DNA of 60,470 bases. Origin: Clostridia bacterium (GTDB lineage Bacteria > Bacillota_A > Clostridia > Christensenellales > Aristaeellaceae). Where the stretch lies: the NCBI GenBank assembly GCA_017509065.1, contig JAFWQM010000065.1, positions 1-60,470 on the forward strand, given 5' to 3'. The position numbers were made by a program, and so were the translations under genes. Shown here piece by piece: positions 24,581 to 33,900 of this stretch (within the stretch, counting starts at the first letter, position 1; each line of letters begins with the position of its first letter). Below the pieces are notes generated by a model that did not search any database, had not been told where the DNA came from, and worked only from the letters and a program-made list of their open reading frames with translations.

Positions 24581-25399
24581 TTATTTCATAATGTCTTTCA
24601 GCGCATTGTCCAGCCAGTCGCCCTCAAAGAGCTCGATGAGGCCGCTGTCGCAGGCGGCGGTGAGCTTGGGATTGATGGGCAGTTTGCCGAGCACCGGCAC
24701 GCCGAAGCGCTGTGCGATTTCGTCCGCGTGGCTTTCTCCAAAGACGGAAACGTGCCTGCCGCAGTCCGGGCACACCACATAGCTCATATTTTCCACGATG
24801 CCCTTCACGGGAATCTGCATCATGTCCGCCATGTTCATGGCCTTCTCCACGATCATGCCCACCAGCTCCTGGGGCGTGGTGACCACCACCGTGCCATCCA
24901 CAGGCACGGACTGGAACACGGTCAGCGGCACGTCGCCGGTTCCCGGAGGCATGTCGATGAACATGATGTCGATATCGCCCCAGAGCACGTCCGTCCAGAA
25001 CTGCTTCACCGTGCCCGCGATGACCGGGCCGCGCCACACAACGGGAGAAGTTTCGTCCTCCAGGAGCAGGTTCAGGCTCATCAGCTTGATGCCGGTCTTG
25101 CTCTCCACCGGCAGGATGCCTTCTTCGTTGCCCATGGCGTTCTGCTTGATGCCGAAGGCCTTGGGAATGGAGGGGCCGGTGATGTCCGCGTCCAGGATGG
25201 CGGTCTTGTAGCCCGCCCGCTGGGCCAGCACGGCCAGCAGCGCCGTTACCAGGGACTTGCCGACGCCGCCCTTACCGCTCATTACGGCGATGACTTTTTT
25301 GATGTTCGTGCCTGCGTGGGGCTTTTCCAAAAGACTCTGTTGATCCCGGCTGGGACAGTTCGCCCCGCAGGTGGAGCAGTCGTGGGTGCATTCGCTCAT
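24581..25399 (-). CDS. Mrp/NBP35-family iron-sulfur carrier ATPase
   Basis: This soluble P-loop protein binds and transfers 4Fe-4S clusters. The deviant Walker A is MSGKGGVGKS (residues about 40-49), Walker B is MFIDMPPGTGD, and the C-terminal cluster motif CxxC is visible as VCPDCGRH. The N-terminus adds four cysteines (CTHDCSTCGANC), an extra cluster site found in many clostridial and Nbp35-like members. Length is 272 aa. It starts 28 bases after the FAAL-ACP-AONS gene; whether it serves that pathway is unknown. Confidence 0.93.
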   Translation of the reverse strand: MSECTHDCSTCGANCPSRDQQSLLEKPHAGTNIKKVIAVMSGKGGVGKSLVTALLAVLAQRAGYKTAILDADITGPSIPKAFGIKQNAMGNEEGILPVESKTGIKLMSLNLLLEDETSPVVWRGPVIAGTVKQFWTDVLWGDIDIMFIDMPPGTGDVPLTVFQSVPVDGTVVVTTPQELVGMIVEKAMNMADMMQIPVKGIVENMSYVVCPDCGRHVSVFGESHADEIAQRFGVPVLGKLPINPKLTAACDSGLIELFEGDWLDNALKDIMK

Positions 25400-25427
25400 G
25401 GTTCATTCTCCTTTTTATTCATCTTTT

Positions 25428-28400
25428 CTATTCCGTTGGCGGCAGTTGAATGCCCGCTTCCTTGGCGCATTCCGCCAGCTTATCCAGTGCCTCGACGATT
25501 TCTTCGGGCTTGTGCTCGCTGATCACGCAAAAGCGCAGGCGCGCTTTGTTTTTCGGCACGGCGGGATACACGGCGGGGGGCACGATGACGCCCTTCTTGC
25601 GCAGGCGGTTGCTCAGCTCCCAGGCGTCCTCGTCCCTGCCCACCAGGATGGGCACGATGGCGGTCTCCCCGGCCAGGCAGGTGTTGAAGTTCCGTTTGTG
25701 AGCCTCTTCGATGAAGCACTTGATGTTGCGCCGCATCCGCTCCATGATGGTGGGGTCGCTGCGGAGCAGCTTGATGGCCTCCAGGCTGGCCGCGGCCAGG
25801 GGCGGGGAAATGCCAACGGAGAACACGAAGCCGGGCAGGTTGTAGCGCATATAGTCAATGATGGCGTGACTGCCCGCCAGATATCCGCCGCAGGTGCCCA
25901 GGCCCTTGGAGAGGGTGCCGTACTTGATGTCGATGTCGTCCGGGGCCAGGCCAAAGTATTCGTCCACGCCGCCGCCGGTCTGGCCGATGACGCAGGCGGA
26001 ATGCGCCTCGTCCACCATCAGGAAGCAGCCGTACTTCTTTTTCAGCTTCACGAACTCCGGCACCGGCGCGATGTCGCCATCCATGGAGTACGCGCCCTCA
26101 ATCACGATCAGCACCTTGCCGAACTTGTGGCGCTGGGTGCGCAGGATGCTGTCCAGGGCTTCCACGTCGCTGTGGGGGAAGGGCTTCGCCGTGGCTTGGG
26201 AGAGGCGGCATCCCTGCTCGATGGAGTTGTGGGCGATGGCGTCATAGACGATCAAATCGCCCTTGCCGCAGAAGTTCCCCACGAAGGTCACGTTGGTGGA
26301 GTGACCGCCCACCAGCACCAAAGCGGTTTCGGTGTGCTTCCATTCCGCGATAGCCGCTTCTAGTTCTTTGTGAATGCTCTTTTCGCCCGCCAGCAGGCGG
26401 CTGCCGGAGGCGGAGGTGCCGTACTTGTCGATAGCGGCTTTGGCGGCGGCCTTGGTTTCCGCCCGGCCGCTCATGCCCACGTAGTTATAGGAGCCGAAAT
26501 CCAGCATCCACTGGTTGTCCACGAAGCTCTTGTCCAGCAGCGGCGAATCGTGGGGCACGAAGTAGGGGTTCTCCTGGCCCTCGCCCATCAAAGACTGGTA
26601 GCGCTTCTCAAACGCCTTAAACTCCGGGGAATCCTCGAAGCGGGTGATGGGCGTCACCGGTTCCTGGGTTTCCTCGCCTTTGCTTTCATAGGCAACGTCG
26701 CCGCGCACCTTCGCGTACAGCAGAGCAGACAGGTCGTTCACCGTGGTGCACTTGCCGTATTCCTCGGTGGGGATCAGCACGTTGAACTGCTCTTCGATTT
26801 TGAGGCTCACGCCCAATACCTGCAGGCTGTCGCCGCCCAGATCGTCGATGAAGTGGGCGTCGTCCCGGATCTGGTCGGTGGGGACATCCAGCGTTTCGGC
26901 GTACACCGTCCGAACCTTCTGTTTGATTTCCTCCAGCTGCAAATCAGAAGGCGTATTTTCTTCCTGAACCAGGGGCTTGTTTTCCTCAAGAGCGATCTCG
27001 TCGCGCCGGTTGAAGTCGATCTCCCGATAGGCCAGTTTCTTTTCTTCGATCTGCTTTTTCAGCGCCAGACGCTTCACCTTGATCCCCCCGGCGGTCTGGA
27101 ATTTTTCGCTGGTCACCAGCACCCGGTTCACGCGCTTTACCGCGGGCAGCGCGCTGTTGATACGCCGCACCTGGGCCATCAGGGAGGCGATATAGTCGTC
27201 GTCCTTGTAATGCTGCCCCAGGTTCAGCACCAGCGTAATGTCTTCGTAATCCACCGCGCCTTTTTTCTTCATCGGCAGGTGGGGCAGGTGGGACAGGAAG
27301 CCTTCTTTTTCTATTTTTTTACCGCTGGCCTTCACGCCCAGCACGCAGAACTGTTCCGCGCCTTCCAGCGCGCCGAAGGCGTCCTCGATCTCGTCCGGGT
27401 ACACGTTCTCGCCGGACTCGTTGATGATCACGTCCTTGGCCCGGCCCTCCACGTACATCCTGCTGCCTTTTTCCAGGCGAACAATATCGCCCGTGCGGAA
27501 CCAGCCCTCATCGTCCAGAAGCGGCGGCAGGAGTTTTCCATCCACCAGGCGGCCCGTGTGGATGGTGTCGCCGCGAATGTACATTTCGCCCCGGTTGCTC
27601 TTTTCCCCGTCGCTCTGCACCCGGTATTCCGCGCTGCTGAGCGGACGGCCCACGGAGCCGGACGTGCGGGTAATGACGTTCATGTTGGTTTCCACGGAGG
27701 TGACGCCCGTTTCCGTCATGCCAAAGCCCGACACCGTGAAGTACCCCAGGGCGGACAGGGTGCGCATATGCTCCTTGGGGGTGTGGCTGCCGCCTAAAAT
27801 AATGCAGCGCACATCGGAGCCCAGCATCTGGTCGGTGATGGACTTGAACAGCACGTTTCGCGCGAAGTCCAACCCGAAGCCGGGGGCGACGGACTGGAGC
27901 GCCAGGGAAAGGCCGCGCAGGGTTTTGAAGCCCGCCCGTTTCAGTCTGCTCTCCTTGGCCACCTTTTTATTCAACGCCACGGACAGGTTATTCGCCAGCA
28001 GCGGCACGGCCATCAGATGGGTGATCCTGAAGCGCTGGGCGGTCTGCTGGATGCACTGAGGGCTGCGGTCATGGAGGTAAATGGTTTCGTAGCCCAGGAA
28101 ATGAATCCACTGCAAACACACCATGAACCCGAAAATGTGGTGGTAGGGCAGGAACGCCAGCTGCCGCCGGGGTTCGTCGCAGATGATGCGCTTGTTGGCG
28201 TGATACAGCATTTCCGCGTTCAGCACCTGGCTGCACACAGCCTGCTCACTGTACACGAACACGCGGCTGGTATCCGTGGTGCCGGAGGTGCACAGCGCTA
28301 CCATGTCCCCGAAGGACGGCTTGAAGCCCTTCGCTTCCTCTGCCATTGACAACTGTTTGATCGTAAACTGGGCGATATTGTCCGGCAGGCTCCGAGGGCT

Positions 28401-28772
28401 TTTGCCAATCAGGGCGATGGCGCCGGCCTGGCCGAGGATATAGGCGGTCATTTCGTCCGACAGCGTAAAGTCCATCAGCACGGCGTTGTACCCCGCCGCG
28501 GTCACGCCCCAGAATAGATAAAACCACTCCGGGCAGGTGTCCGCCTGGATGCCGATGAATCTGCCTTTGTACCTTTCGCCCAGCGCGGAACGCAGCAGCG
28601 CCGCCACGGCGTAGGTTTTCGCCTTATATTCCGCGAACGTGACGGAACGCTCCTCCTCCCCGTCCAGCCACCGCGCCGCCACCTTGCTGCCGTCGCCGCA
28701 GATCAGCCCGAACAGATTTTTCAGCGTCATCTTTTCCCGGAGTTTTTCGCTCCGGGCGAGCACTTCACTCAT
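25428..28772 (-). CDS. Fused acyl-AMP ligase / acyl carrier protein / alpha-oxoamine synthase
   Basis: One 1114-aa chain carries three activities. Residues about 1-560 are an adenylate-forming ligase (GFGMTETG, then GWFRTGDIV and GRAKDVIINESGENVYPDEIE, with a C-terminal lysine in GGIKVKR). Its P-loop is unusual (TSGTTDTSRVFV in place of TSGTTGxPK). Residues about 600-690 are an ACP with the phosphopantetheine serine in GGDSLQ near residue 647. Residues about 730-1100 are a PLP enzyme of the KBL/AONS/serine palmitoyltransferase family: LDFGSYNYVGMSG, ASGSRLLAGE, MVDEAHSACVIG, and the PLP lysine in TLSKGLG near residue 955. By family logic it activates a fatty acid, loads it on its own ACP and condenses it with an amino acid, releasing CO2 and giving an amino-ketone. 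The start ATG has AGAGGAAACAAC before it; an upstream in-frame ATG lies in a repeat. Confidence 0.88.
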   Translation of the reverse strand: MSEVLARSEKLREKMTLKNLFGLICGDGSKVAARWLDGEEERSVTFAEYKAKTYAVAALLRSALGERYKGRFIGIQADTCPEWFYLFWGVTAAGYNAVLMDFTLSDEMTAYILGQAGAIALIGKSPRSLPDNIAQFTIKQLSMAEEAKGFKPSFGDMVALCTSGTTDTSRVFVYSEQAVCSQVLNAEMLYHANKRIICDEPRRQLAFLPYHHIFGFMVCLQWIHFLGYETIYLHDRSPQCIQQTAQRFRITHLMAVPLLANNLSVALNKKVAKESRLKRAGFKTLRGLSLALQSVAPGFGLDFARNVLFKSITDQMLGSDVRCIILGGSHTPKEHMRTLSALGYFTVSGFGMTETGVTSVETNMNVITRTSGSVGRPLSSAEYRVQSDGEKSNRGEMYIRGDTIHTGRLVDGKLLPPLLDDEGWFRTGDIVRLEKGSRMYVEGRAKDVIINESGENVYPDEIEDAFGALEGAEQFCVLGVKASGKKIEKEGFLSHLPHLPMKKKGAVDYEDITLVLNLGQHYKDDDYIASLMAQVRRINSALPAVKRVNRVLVTSEKFQTAGGIKVKRLALKKQIEEKKLAYREIDFNRRDEIALEENKPLVQEENTPSDLQLEEIKQKVRTVYAETLDVPTDQIRDDAHFIDDLGGDSLQVLGVSLKIEEQFNVLIPTEEYGKCTTVNDLSALLYAKVRGDVAYESKGEETQEPVTPITRFEDSPEFKAFEKRYQSLMGEGQENPYFVPHDSPLLDKSFVDNQWMLDFGSYNYVGMSGRAETKAAAKAAIDKYGTSASGSRLLAGEKSIHKELEAAIAEWKHTETALVLVGGHSTNVTFVGNFCGKGDLIVYDAIAHNSIEQGCRLSQATAKPFPHSDVEALDSILRTQRHKFGKVLIVIEGAYSMDGDIAPVPEFVKLKKKYGCFLMVDEAHSACVIGQTGGGVDEYFGLAPDDIDIKYGTLSKGLGTCGGYLAGSHAIIDYMRYNLPGFVFSVGISPPLAAASLEAIKLLRSDPTIMERMRRNIKCFIEEAHKRNFNTCLAGETAIVPILVGRDEDAWELSNRLRKKGVIVPPAVYPAVPKNKARLRFCVISEHKPEEIVEALDKLAECAKEAGIQLPPTE

Positions 28773-28803
28773 GTTGTTTCCTCTTTCTTTATGATAAAAA
28801 GTG

Positions 28804-28872
28804 GGGGAAACCGCTCTTTGGAGGCCAAAGAGCGGTTTCCCCTCACCCCCTTCCGAGAAAGCCATAAGGGCT
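28804..28872. repeat. Palindromic repeat, CCGCTCTTTGG family, copy 3
   Basis: Arms GGGGAAACCGCTCTTTGG and CCAAAGAGCGGTTTCCCC pair around AGG, followed by the conserved flank CCCCTTCCGAGAAAGCC. It lies between the SDR gene and the FAAL-ACP-AONS gene. Read on the minus strand the flank supplies a false in-frame ATG to the fusion gene. Confidence 0.9.
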
Positions 28873-28917
28873 GGGTATCATCAATCGTTCTTTGGTTTAC
28901 AGCGGAAGAAAAATCGT

Positions 28918-29724
28918 TTACGAATAATATGGCCCGATGATCCGATCAAACAGCGCGGCGGGCAGAATGTCGTGCAGCACCACCGCTAAATGCTGATCGG
29001 GCTTTGCCACGCGCAATCGCCGGGGCAGATGTTTTCGTTTCAGCGCTTTGGCGATCTTTTCGCCCAGCTCGTCCGGGTCGCTGCCGGTTGCTTCATCGTG
29101 GGCGATTTGGGTGGTGCCCGCGTCAAAGGCGGCTTTGTAGGGGGAATCGGCTGTCATGCCCGCGGAGTGCTTGCGGTAAGCGCTGCTGCCGCTGCGGTGG
29201 TCGCCCGGCTCCACCAGCATGATCTCAATGCCGAAGCGATTCACTTCGTAGCTCAGGCATTCGGAGTATCCTTCCACGGCGTGCTTGCTTGCTGTGTACG
29301 CGCCTTCAAACGGGATCCCCAGCAGGCCGTTGATGGAGGAAAAGTTCACGATACGGCCTTTGCCCTTTTCGCGCATATATGGAAGCACCTTGGAAATCAT
29401 TGCCGCCTGGCCTAAAAAGTTGGTTTCCATCACCTGGCGAAGCTCGTCCAGGCTGTAGCTTTCGCACGCACCCAGGATCAGCATCCCGGCGCAATTCACC
29501 AGAATGTCCGGAGGACCGTATGCTTTCAGCGCTTCTGCCGCGAAGGCGTCGATGCTTTCGCGGCTGGTCACGTCCAACGGCAGGCAAAAGCAGCCCTGAA
29601 CGGTCTTTCCCTTTCCGAAGGAGCGCGCCCCTGCCGCCACGGTGAAGCCGTTGCGGGCCAGCGCCTGCGCCGTATGCAGCCCCAGGCCGCTGGAAGCGCC
29701 GGTGATCCACACCACCTGTGCCAT
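28918..29724 (-). CDS. Short-chain dehydrogenase/reductase next to the AONS fusion
   Basis: This NAD(P)H-dependent classical SDR has 268 aa. The cofactor motif is TGASSGLG, NCAG follows at about residue 85, the catalytic serine is in NFSSINGLLG, and Tyr and Lys are in AYTASK. The C-terminus is longer than the minimal SDR and resembles 3-ketosphinganine reductase-like and DltE-like members. It precedes the FAAL-ACP-AONS gene in the same direction, with 145 bases between, so reduction of the amino-ketone to an amino-alcohol is the natural guess. The start at 29724 is chosen for its AAGGAGG site; a longer reading begins 36 bases upstream. Confidence 0.9.
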   Translation of the reverse strand: MAQVVWITGASSGLGLHTAQALARNGFTVAAGARSFGKGKTVQGCFCLPLDVTSRESIDAFAAEALKAYGPPDILVNCAGMLILGACESYSLDELRQVMETNFLGQAAMISKVLPYMREKGKGRIVNFSSINGLLGIPFEGAYTASKHAVEGYSECLSYEVNRFGIEIMLVEPGDHRSGSSAYRKHSAGMTADSPYKAAFDAGTTQIAHDEATGSDPDELGEKIAKALKRKHLPRRLRVAKPDQHLAVVLHDILPAALFDRIIGPYYS

Positions 29725-29778
29725 GCCGCCCCTCCTTCCGTAACCCTGATTGAACAACAATCCGGGCTGAACCTATTT

Positions 29779-29807
29779 ATTATACGTCATTTTTCATACA
29801 AATGCAA
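29779..29807 (-). promoter_or_regulatory. Promoter of the SDR / FAAL-ACP-AONS operon
   Basis: The minus strand reads TTGCAT, 17 bases, a perfect TATAAT, about 55 bases before the SDR start. Confidence 0.82.
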
Positions 29808-29857
29808 ATCTATTTGGTGCGGAAAACAGTATAATACCGGAAAAAAACCGTCCTCTT

Positions 29858-30655
29858 TTACCGGCTCCTGGATTGATGAACCGGTTCCCCGTTCATTTCA
29901 TCCACAATTGCGGCGGGCTTCACGCTCATTTCCACCCACGCGGGGGAGAAGCCGCAGGCAATAGCGTTCCGGGCTGAGCGGACATTCGACCAGGCGCAGC
30001 AGTAAAAAGGCACCTTATCCCTTCTCAGTATTTCCAGGGCAAGATGGCTGGTCAGCGCTTTGGCAATGCCTTTCCTGCGGTAAGCGGGAAGCACGTCCAC
30101 GCCGATTTGCAGCATGTCCGCGGCGTCGGCGGAGCAGCCCGCCAGGCCGATCAGCGCGCCGTTATCATACGCTCCCACGCCCAGCACGTCCAGCTGCTTC
30201 CTCTTTTCGCACAGGGCGTTGCCCCACTCGGGCACATATAGGGAAGCAAAGTCCTCCTGCGTCAGCGTTTTCAGTTCATATGCGCAGGACAGGGGCCGCA
30301 GCCTGTCCACGTCCGGCAAAAAGTATTCCGCCATGAAACACACCTTCTGCCCCAGTGGGGAAAGGCGCTCCTTAAGCCAGTACAGGTTCGGCGTTTCAAA
30401 GCAGTGATACCAGGTGAAGCGGCTGATATACTCCTCGACAACCGCCCGGTATTCGTCTTTCACAGCCGCCACGATATTATTCCCGTAGGAAACCATCGTG
30501 CAGGTGAGCGGCTCTTCATAGTATCTCTTCGCGTCCGGCCCCAGTCTGAGGGGGCAGACCACGTTTTCCTCCCGCAGAAAATCCCCCGGTTCGCAGCCGC
30601 AGTCCAGGGCCGACTGCTGCATGGTGATTTCTCTCATTTCCCGATTCGTAAGCAA
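29858..30655 (-). CDS. GNAT-family N-acetyltransferase, two-domain
   Basis: The C-terminal half holds a GNAT fold with the acetyl-CoA loop in YRRKGIAKALTSHLA and the beta4 strand MLQIGVDVLP. The N-terminal 130 residues form a second alpha/beta region with conserved CTMVSYGNNIVA and VVEEYISRF; the whole resembles GNAT_acetyltran-type proteins of about 260 aa. Substrate is unknown. The start is uncertain: a TTG at 30655 has AGAGGGTGACGCGC before it and is preferred here; ATG at 30637 or an upstream ATG at 30709 are alternatives. It is the gene upstream of the SDR but the SDR has its own promoter. Confidence 0.8.
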   Translation of the reverse strand: MLTNREMREITMQQSALDCGCEPGDFLREENVVCPLRLGPDAKRYYEEPLTCTMVSYGNNIVAAVKDEYRAVVEEYISRFTWYHCFETPNLYWLKERLSPLGQKVCFMAEYFLPDVDRLRPLSCAYELKTLTQEDFASLYVPEWGNALCEKRKQLDVLGVGAYDNGALIGLAGCSADAADMLQIGVDVLPAYRRKGIAKALTSHLALEILRRDKVPFYCCAWSNVRSARNAIACGFSPAWVEMSVKPAAIVDEMNGEPVHQSRSR

Positions 30656-30773
30656 GCGCGTCACCCTCTTTGATGATTTCACCGGCATTTTACCACACTT
30701 CGGCGGCAAAGACCAGAGCGAAGCGCAAAAAAAGCCCGAGGCGGAGAAGCCCGGGGTTACGATTCAGGTATTG

Positions 30774-30905
30774 CTGGGGGAACCGCTCTTTGGTGTCCAA
30801 AGAGCGGTTCCCCCAGACCCCTTCCGAGAAAGACTGTAGAAAGGGAAAGAATTTTACTGGAAGACCCAACCAACTGAGTTTGTTTTCTTTTATGGTTTTC
30901 TTCAG
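30774..30905. repeat. Palindromic repeat, CCGCTCTTTGG family, copy 4 with a long conserved tail
   Basis: Arms CTGGGGGAACCGCTCTTTGG and CCAAAGAGCGGTTCCCCCAG pair around TGT (30774-30816). The tail to about 30905 (CCGAGAAAGACTGTAG ... GACCCAACCAACTGAG) is matched, inverted and diverged, at 44525-44601. Thus a longer mobile or recombining unit of more than 100 bp is implied. Confidence 0.85.
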
Positions 30906-30945
30906 ATATGAAAATGGTAATCCCCGGACACGCAATTGATGGAAT

Positions 30946-33900
30946 TTATCGCAAGGGAAATCTCGCCTCATGCGTCTTGCCGTCAGAAACGAGCGTCACC
31001 CAGCCATCGTCAGACTTCACGCCGTCCAGCGTGGGGAACAGGCAGTCCGGGGCGGCGGTGAAATGGTAATTCGCCGTTCCGAAGCGGTAAATCAGGGTGA
31101 AGGAATCCGTGCTTTCGTCGCGGACGGGGTGCAGCCTTGCTCTGTCCCCGCGCTTTTCAAAGCCCAGTAATTCGGTTATGATCACCCAGTAAAGCCAGGC
31201 GGCGCTGCCGGTGTACCAGCTCCAGCCGCCCCGGCCTGGATTCTCCCCCGCGTAAACGTCGCCGCAGAGAACATATGGTTCGGCCCTGTAAACCATGGTT
31301 TTTTCCTTCGTGTCCGTGTGATGCTCCGGCAGAATGGCCCGCGCGATTTCCCAAGCCAGGGCGCTTTCCCCCACCCGGCACAGGGCCTGGATGAGCCAGG
31401 GCACGGCGTGGGTGTACTGCCCGCCGTTTTCCCGCACGCCCGGCAGGTACGCGCCGATGTAGCCCGCGTTTTCCGCCGGGGTGAAGGGTGGGTCGAGGAG
31501 CTTCACGATGCCTGCTTCCTTATCGTACAACCTTTCTACCGCTGTTGCCAGCGCCGCTCTTGCGTGGTGCTTCGGCGCGCCGCCCAGCACGGTGAAGCAT
31601 TGCGTGATCAGGTCGATGCGCGGCGGGTCGGTGTCCGGTCCGGCCAGGGGCGTGCTGTCCGCATACCATGCGCGGAGATACCATTGCCCCGTCCAGGCGG
31701 TTTCCGCGCTGTCCAGGATTTTTCTTCGCAAGGTTTGATGTTTTTCTTTTGAATCAGGCGGGCAATAGGGTGAAAATGCCTGTAATACCAGCGCGAAGAA
31801 GAAAGCCAGCCACACGCTTTCCCCACCCACCCGGTTCATGCCGTCGTTCCAGTCGCCCGCGCCTATGAGCGGCAGGCCGTGTTCGCCCAAAGCAACGGCG
31901 TCCATGGCCCGCAGGCAGTGAGAAAGCAGCGTTTCTGTCCAGGGCGTGACGGCGGGTTCCTCGTAGCGGTCAGTCTCGGTTTCCGTTAAAGGCAGAGAAT
32001 CCAGATAGGGAACTGTTTCACCTAAAATACTTTCGTCTCCGGTCACTTCGATATATTTCGCCGTCATCCAGGGCATAAACAGCTTATCGTCACTGATGCG
32101 CGTCCGCACGCCGCGCAGGGGCGGATGCCACCAGTGCTGAACGTCGCCTTCTTTGTACTGGTGCGCGGCGCATAAAAGGAGATGCTCCCGGATGGATTCT
32201 GGTTCGGTGTACAGCAGGGCCAGACAATCCTGCAATTGGTCGCGGAAGCCGATGGCCCCGCCCGGCTGATACGGTCCGAAGCGCCCCATGAGCCGGGACG
32301 CTCGGACCTGATACGGCAGCCAGCGGTTCACCATCTGGCCCAGCGCTTCGTCAAAGGAAAAGAGCAGCAGCCGGGACAGCCGATCGCCCCAGAACTCGCG
32401 CACGGTCCGGGCAGCATCGGCGGGACTTTCCCGGAGAACATCCTCAAACGCTTCCTTCGCGCTTTCTGCGCCGGGAGCGTAGCCCAAAGCTAGCGTGATC
32501 CTGATCGGTTCGCGGGCATTCAGGGGGATGTCTGAGCGGAAAAGCGCAGTACTGCCAATGCCTTGAGTATTAGCAAGCAGGACGAAAGGGACATCCCTTC
32601 CATCCATCCCGAAGCAGGAGGCATGGGAAAGGGCCTGAGCCTGACCGGCCTCCATCCCCGCCCAGGTCGCGCCGGGAAAGTCGCCGCTATAAGCCGTAAC
32701 CATATTGCCGCTTGCCAGGCAGCGGGTGGTTTCGGGACGTTCGCCCAAAGCGAAACGTACGATCCAATACAGCGTTACGTGCTGTTCCTTTTCGCTTCTC
32801 AGTGTCACCGCCCGGACGCCCAAGGGCTTTTCGATGTGTGAAAACACAGTCGTTTCACACAGGATTTCCCCGGCCATCCCGTGATACACGGCGATACCCG
32901 GTTCGTACACCGCCGCGCCGCGCGTGAGGGGCCACACGCGGTTTTCTTCGTCGAAGAGGTAGATTTCCTCGCTGGGCATGCCGCGGTACACGTCGGGCGT
33001 CAGGCGGGTGATCCGCCCCAAGCGGCTGTTGTCAACATACGATGAAAGTATCCCCGTTTCGCACACCGCCGTGCCGAAGCGCCGTCCGCAGAGAAGCATG
33101 TGCCATGGAACAGGCGCGGGGGCGTGGACGCAGTAAGCCCCGTCGTGCATGTACCCGCCGAAGCCGTTGTCCGCGCTCAGCTTTCCGGGAAGAACAGGAT
33201 CGGGGATGCTCAGCGCCTTTTCCTCGGTTTCGGGCAGTTTGATTTTCAAAGCATTTAACTGTTCCCGCACGCTTTGCCTGCCACGCAGGGTAAGTCGCGC
33301 CAGACTTTCCAGCGCCAGCGCTTCCGTTTCCGTACCGGAAGCCAGGAAAACGCCGCCGGGCGCGCCGAGCATGTCCCGGTCGGGACTGACCTGGATACAC
33401 TGCGTCACTTTATCGTGGACGGGGCGTGCGTATTCCTTTTCCTCCGGGCAGAAGAACAGCAAATCGCATGCTACGCCCCGGAGCCGCATCCAGGTGTGGG
33501 CGCGAAGCGCGTGACGGATCAGTGCCTGGTCGGCGGAAGAATCCGGCCTTACAAGCAGCAAGGGCAGATTTCCCGATATGCCCAAGCGCCAGAGCACCTG
33601 ACGGGACGCGGCCGGGAAAACCTGCTGATGGGGTTGATTTGTAAAGAATACGGCCCCCAGGATTTGCTGATACATCCCCTGCATCGGTCCTTCCATCCGC
33701 AGCGCCCGCGCGGTCATGGCGGCCTGCGTGGCAGCCAGGGAAAAGGCGGCTTTCACCCGGCTGACAGAAAGGGGCAGACGATACAATTGCCGCATATTTT
33801 CTGCAAACGCCGTGACGAAATAGACAGTTGTTTTTCCGTGAGCAGGCAGGCGTAGGCTGACGGTGAGGGACATACAGGGAGATACCACATCGCCGGTGCG

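Noticed and set aside
28773..28865. Extra N-terminus of 31 residues on the FAAL-ACP-AONS protein
   Set aside because: These codons come from the palindromic repeat and its flank; the ATG at 28772 has a proper ribosome site and starts the domain.
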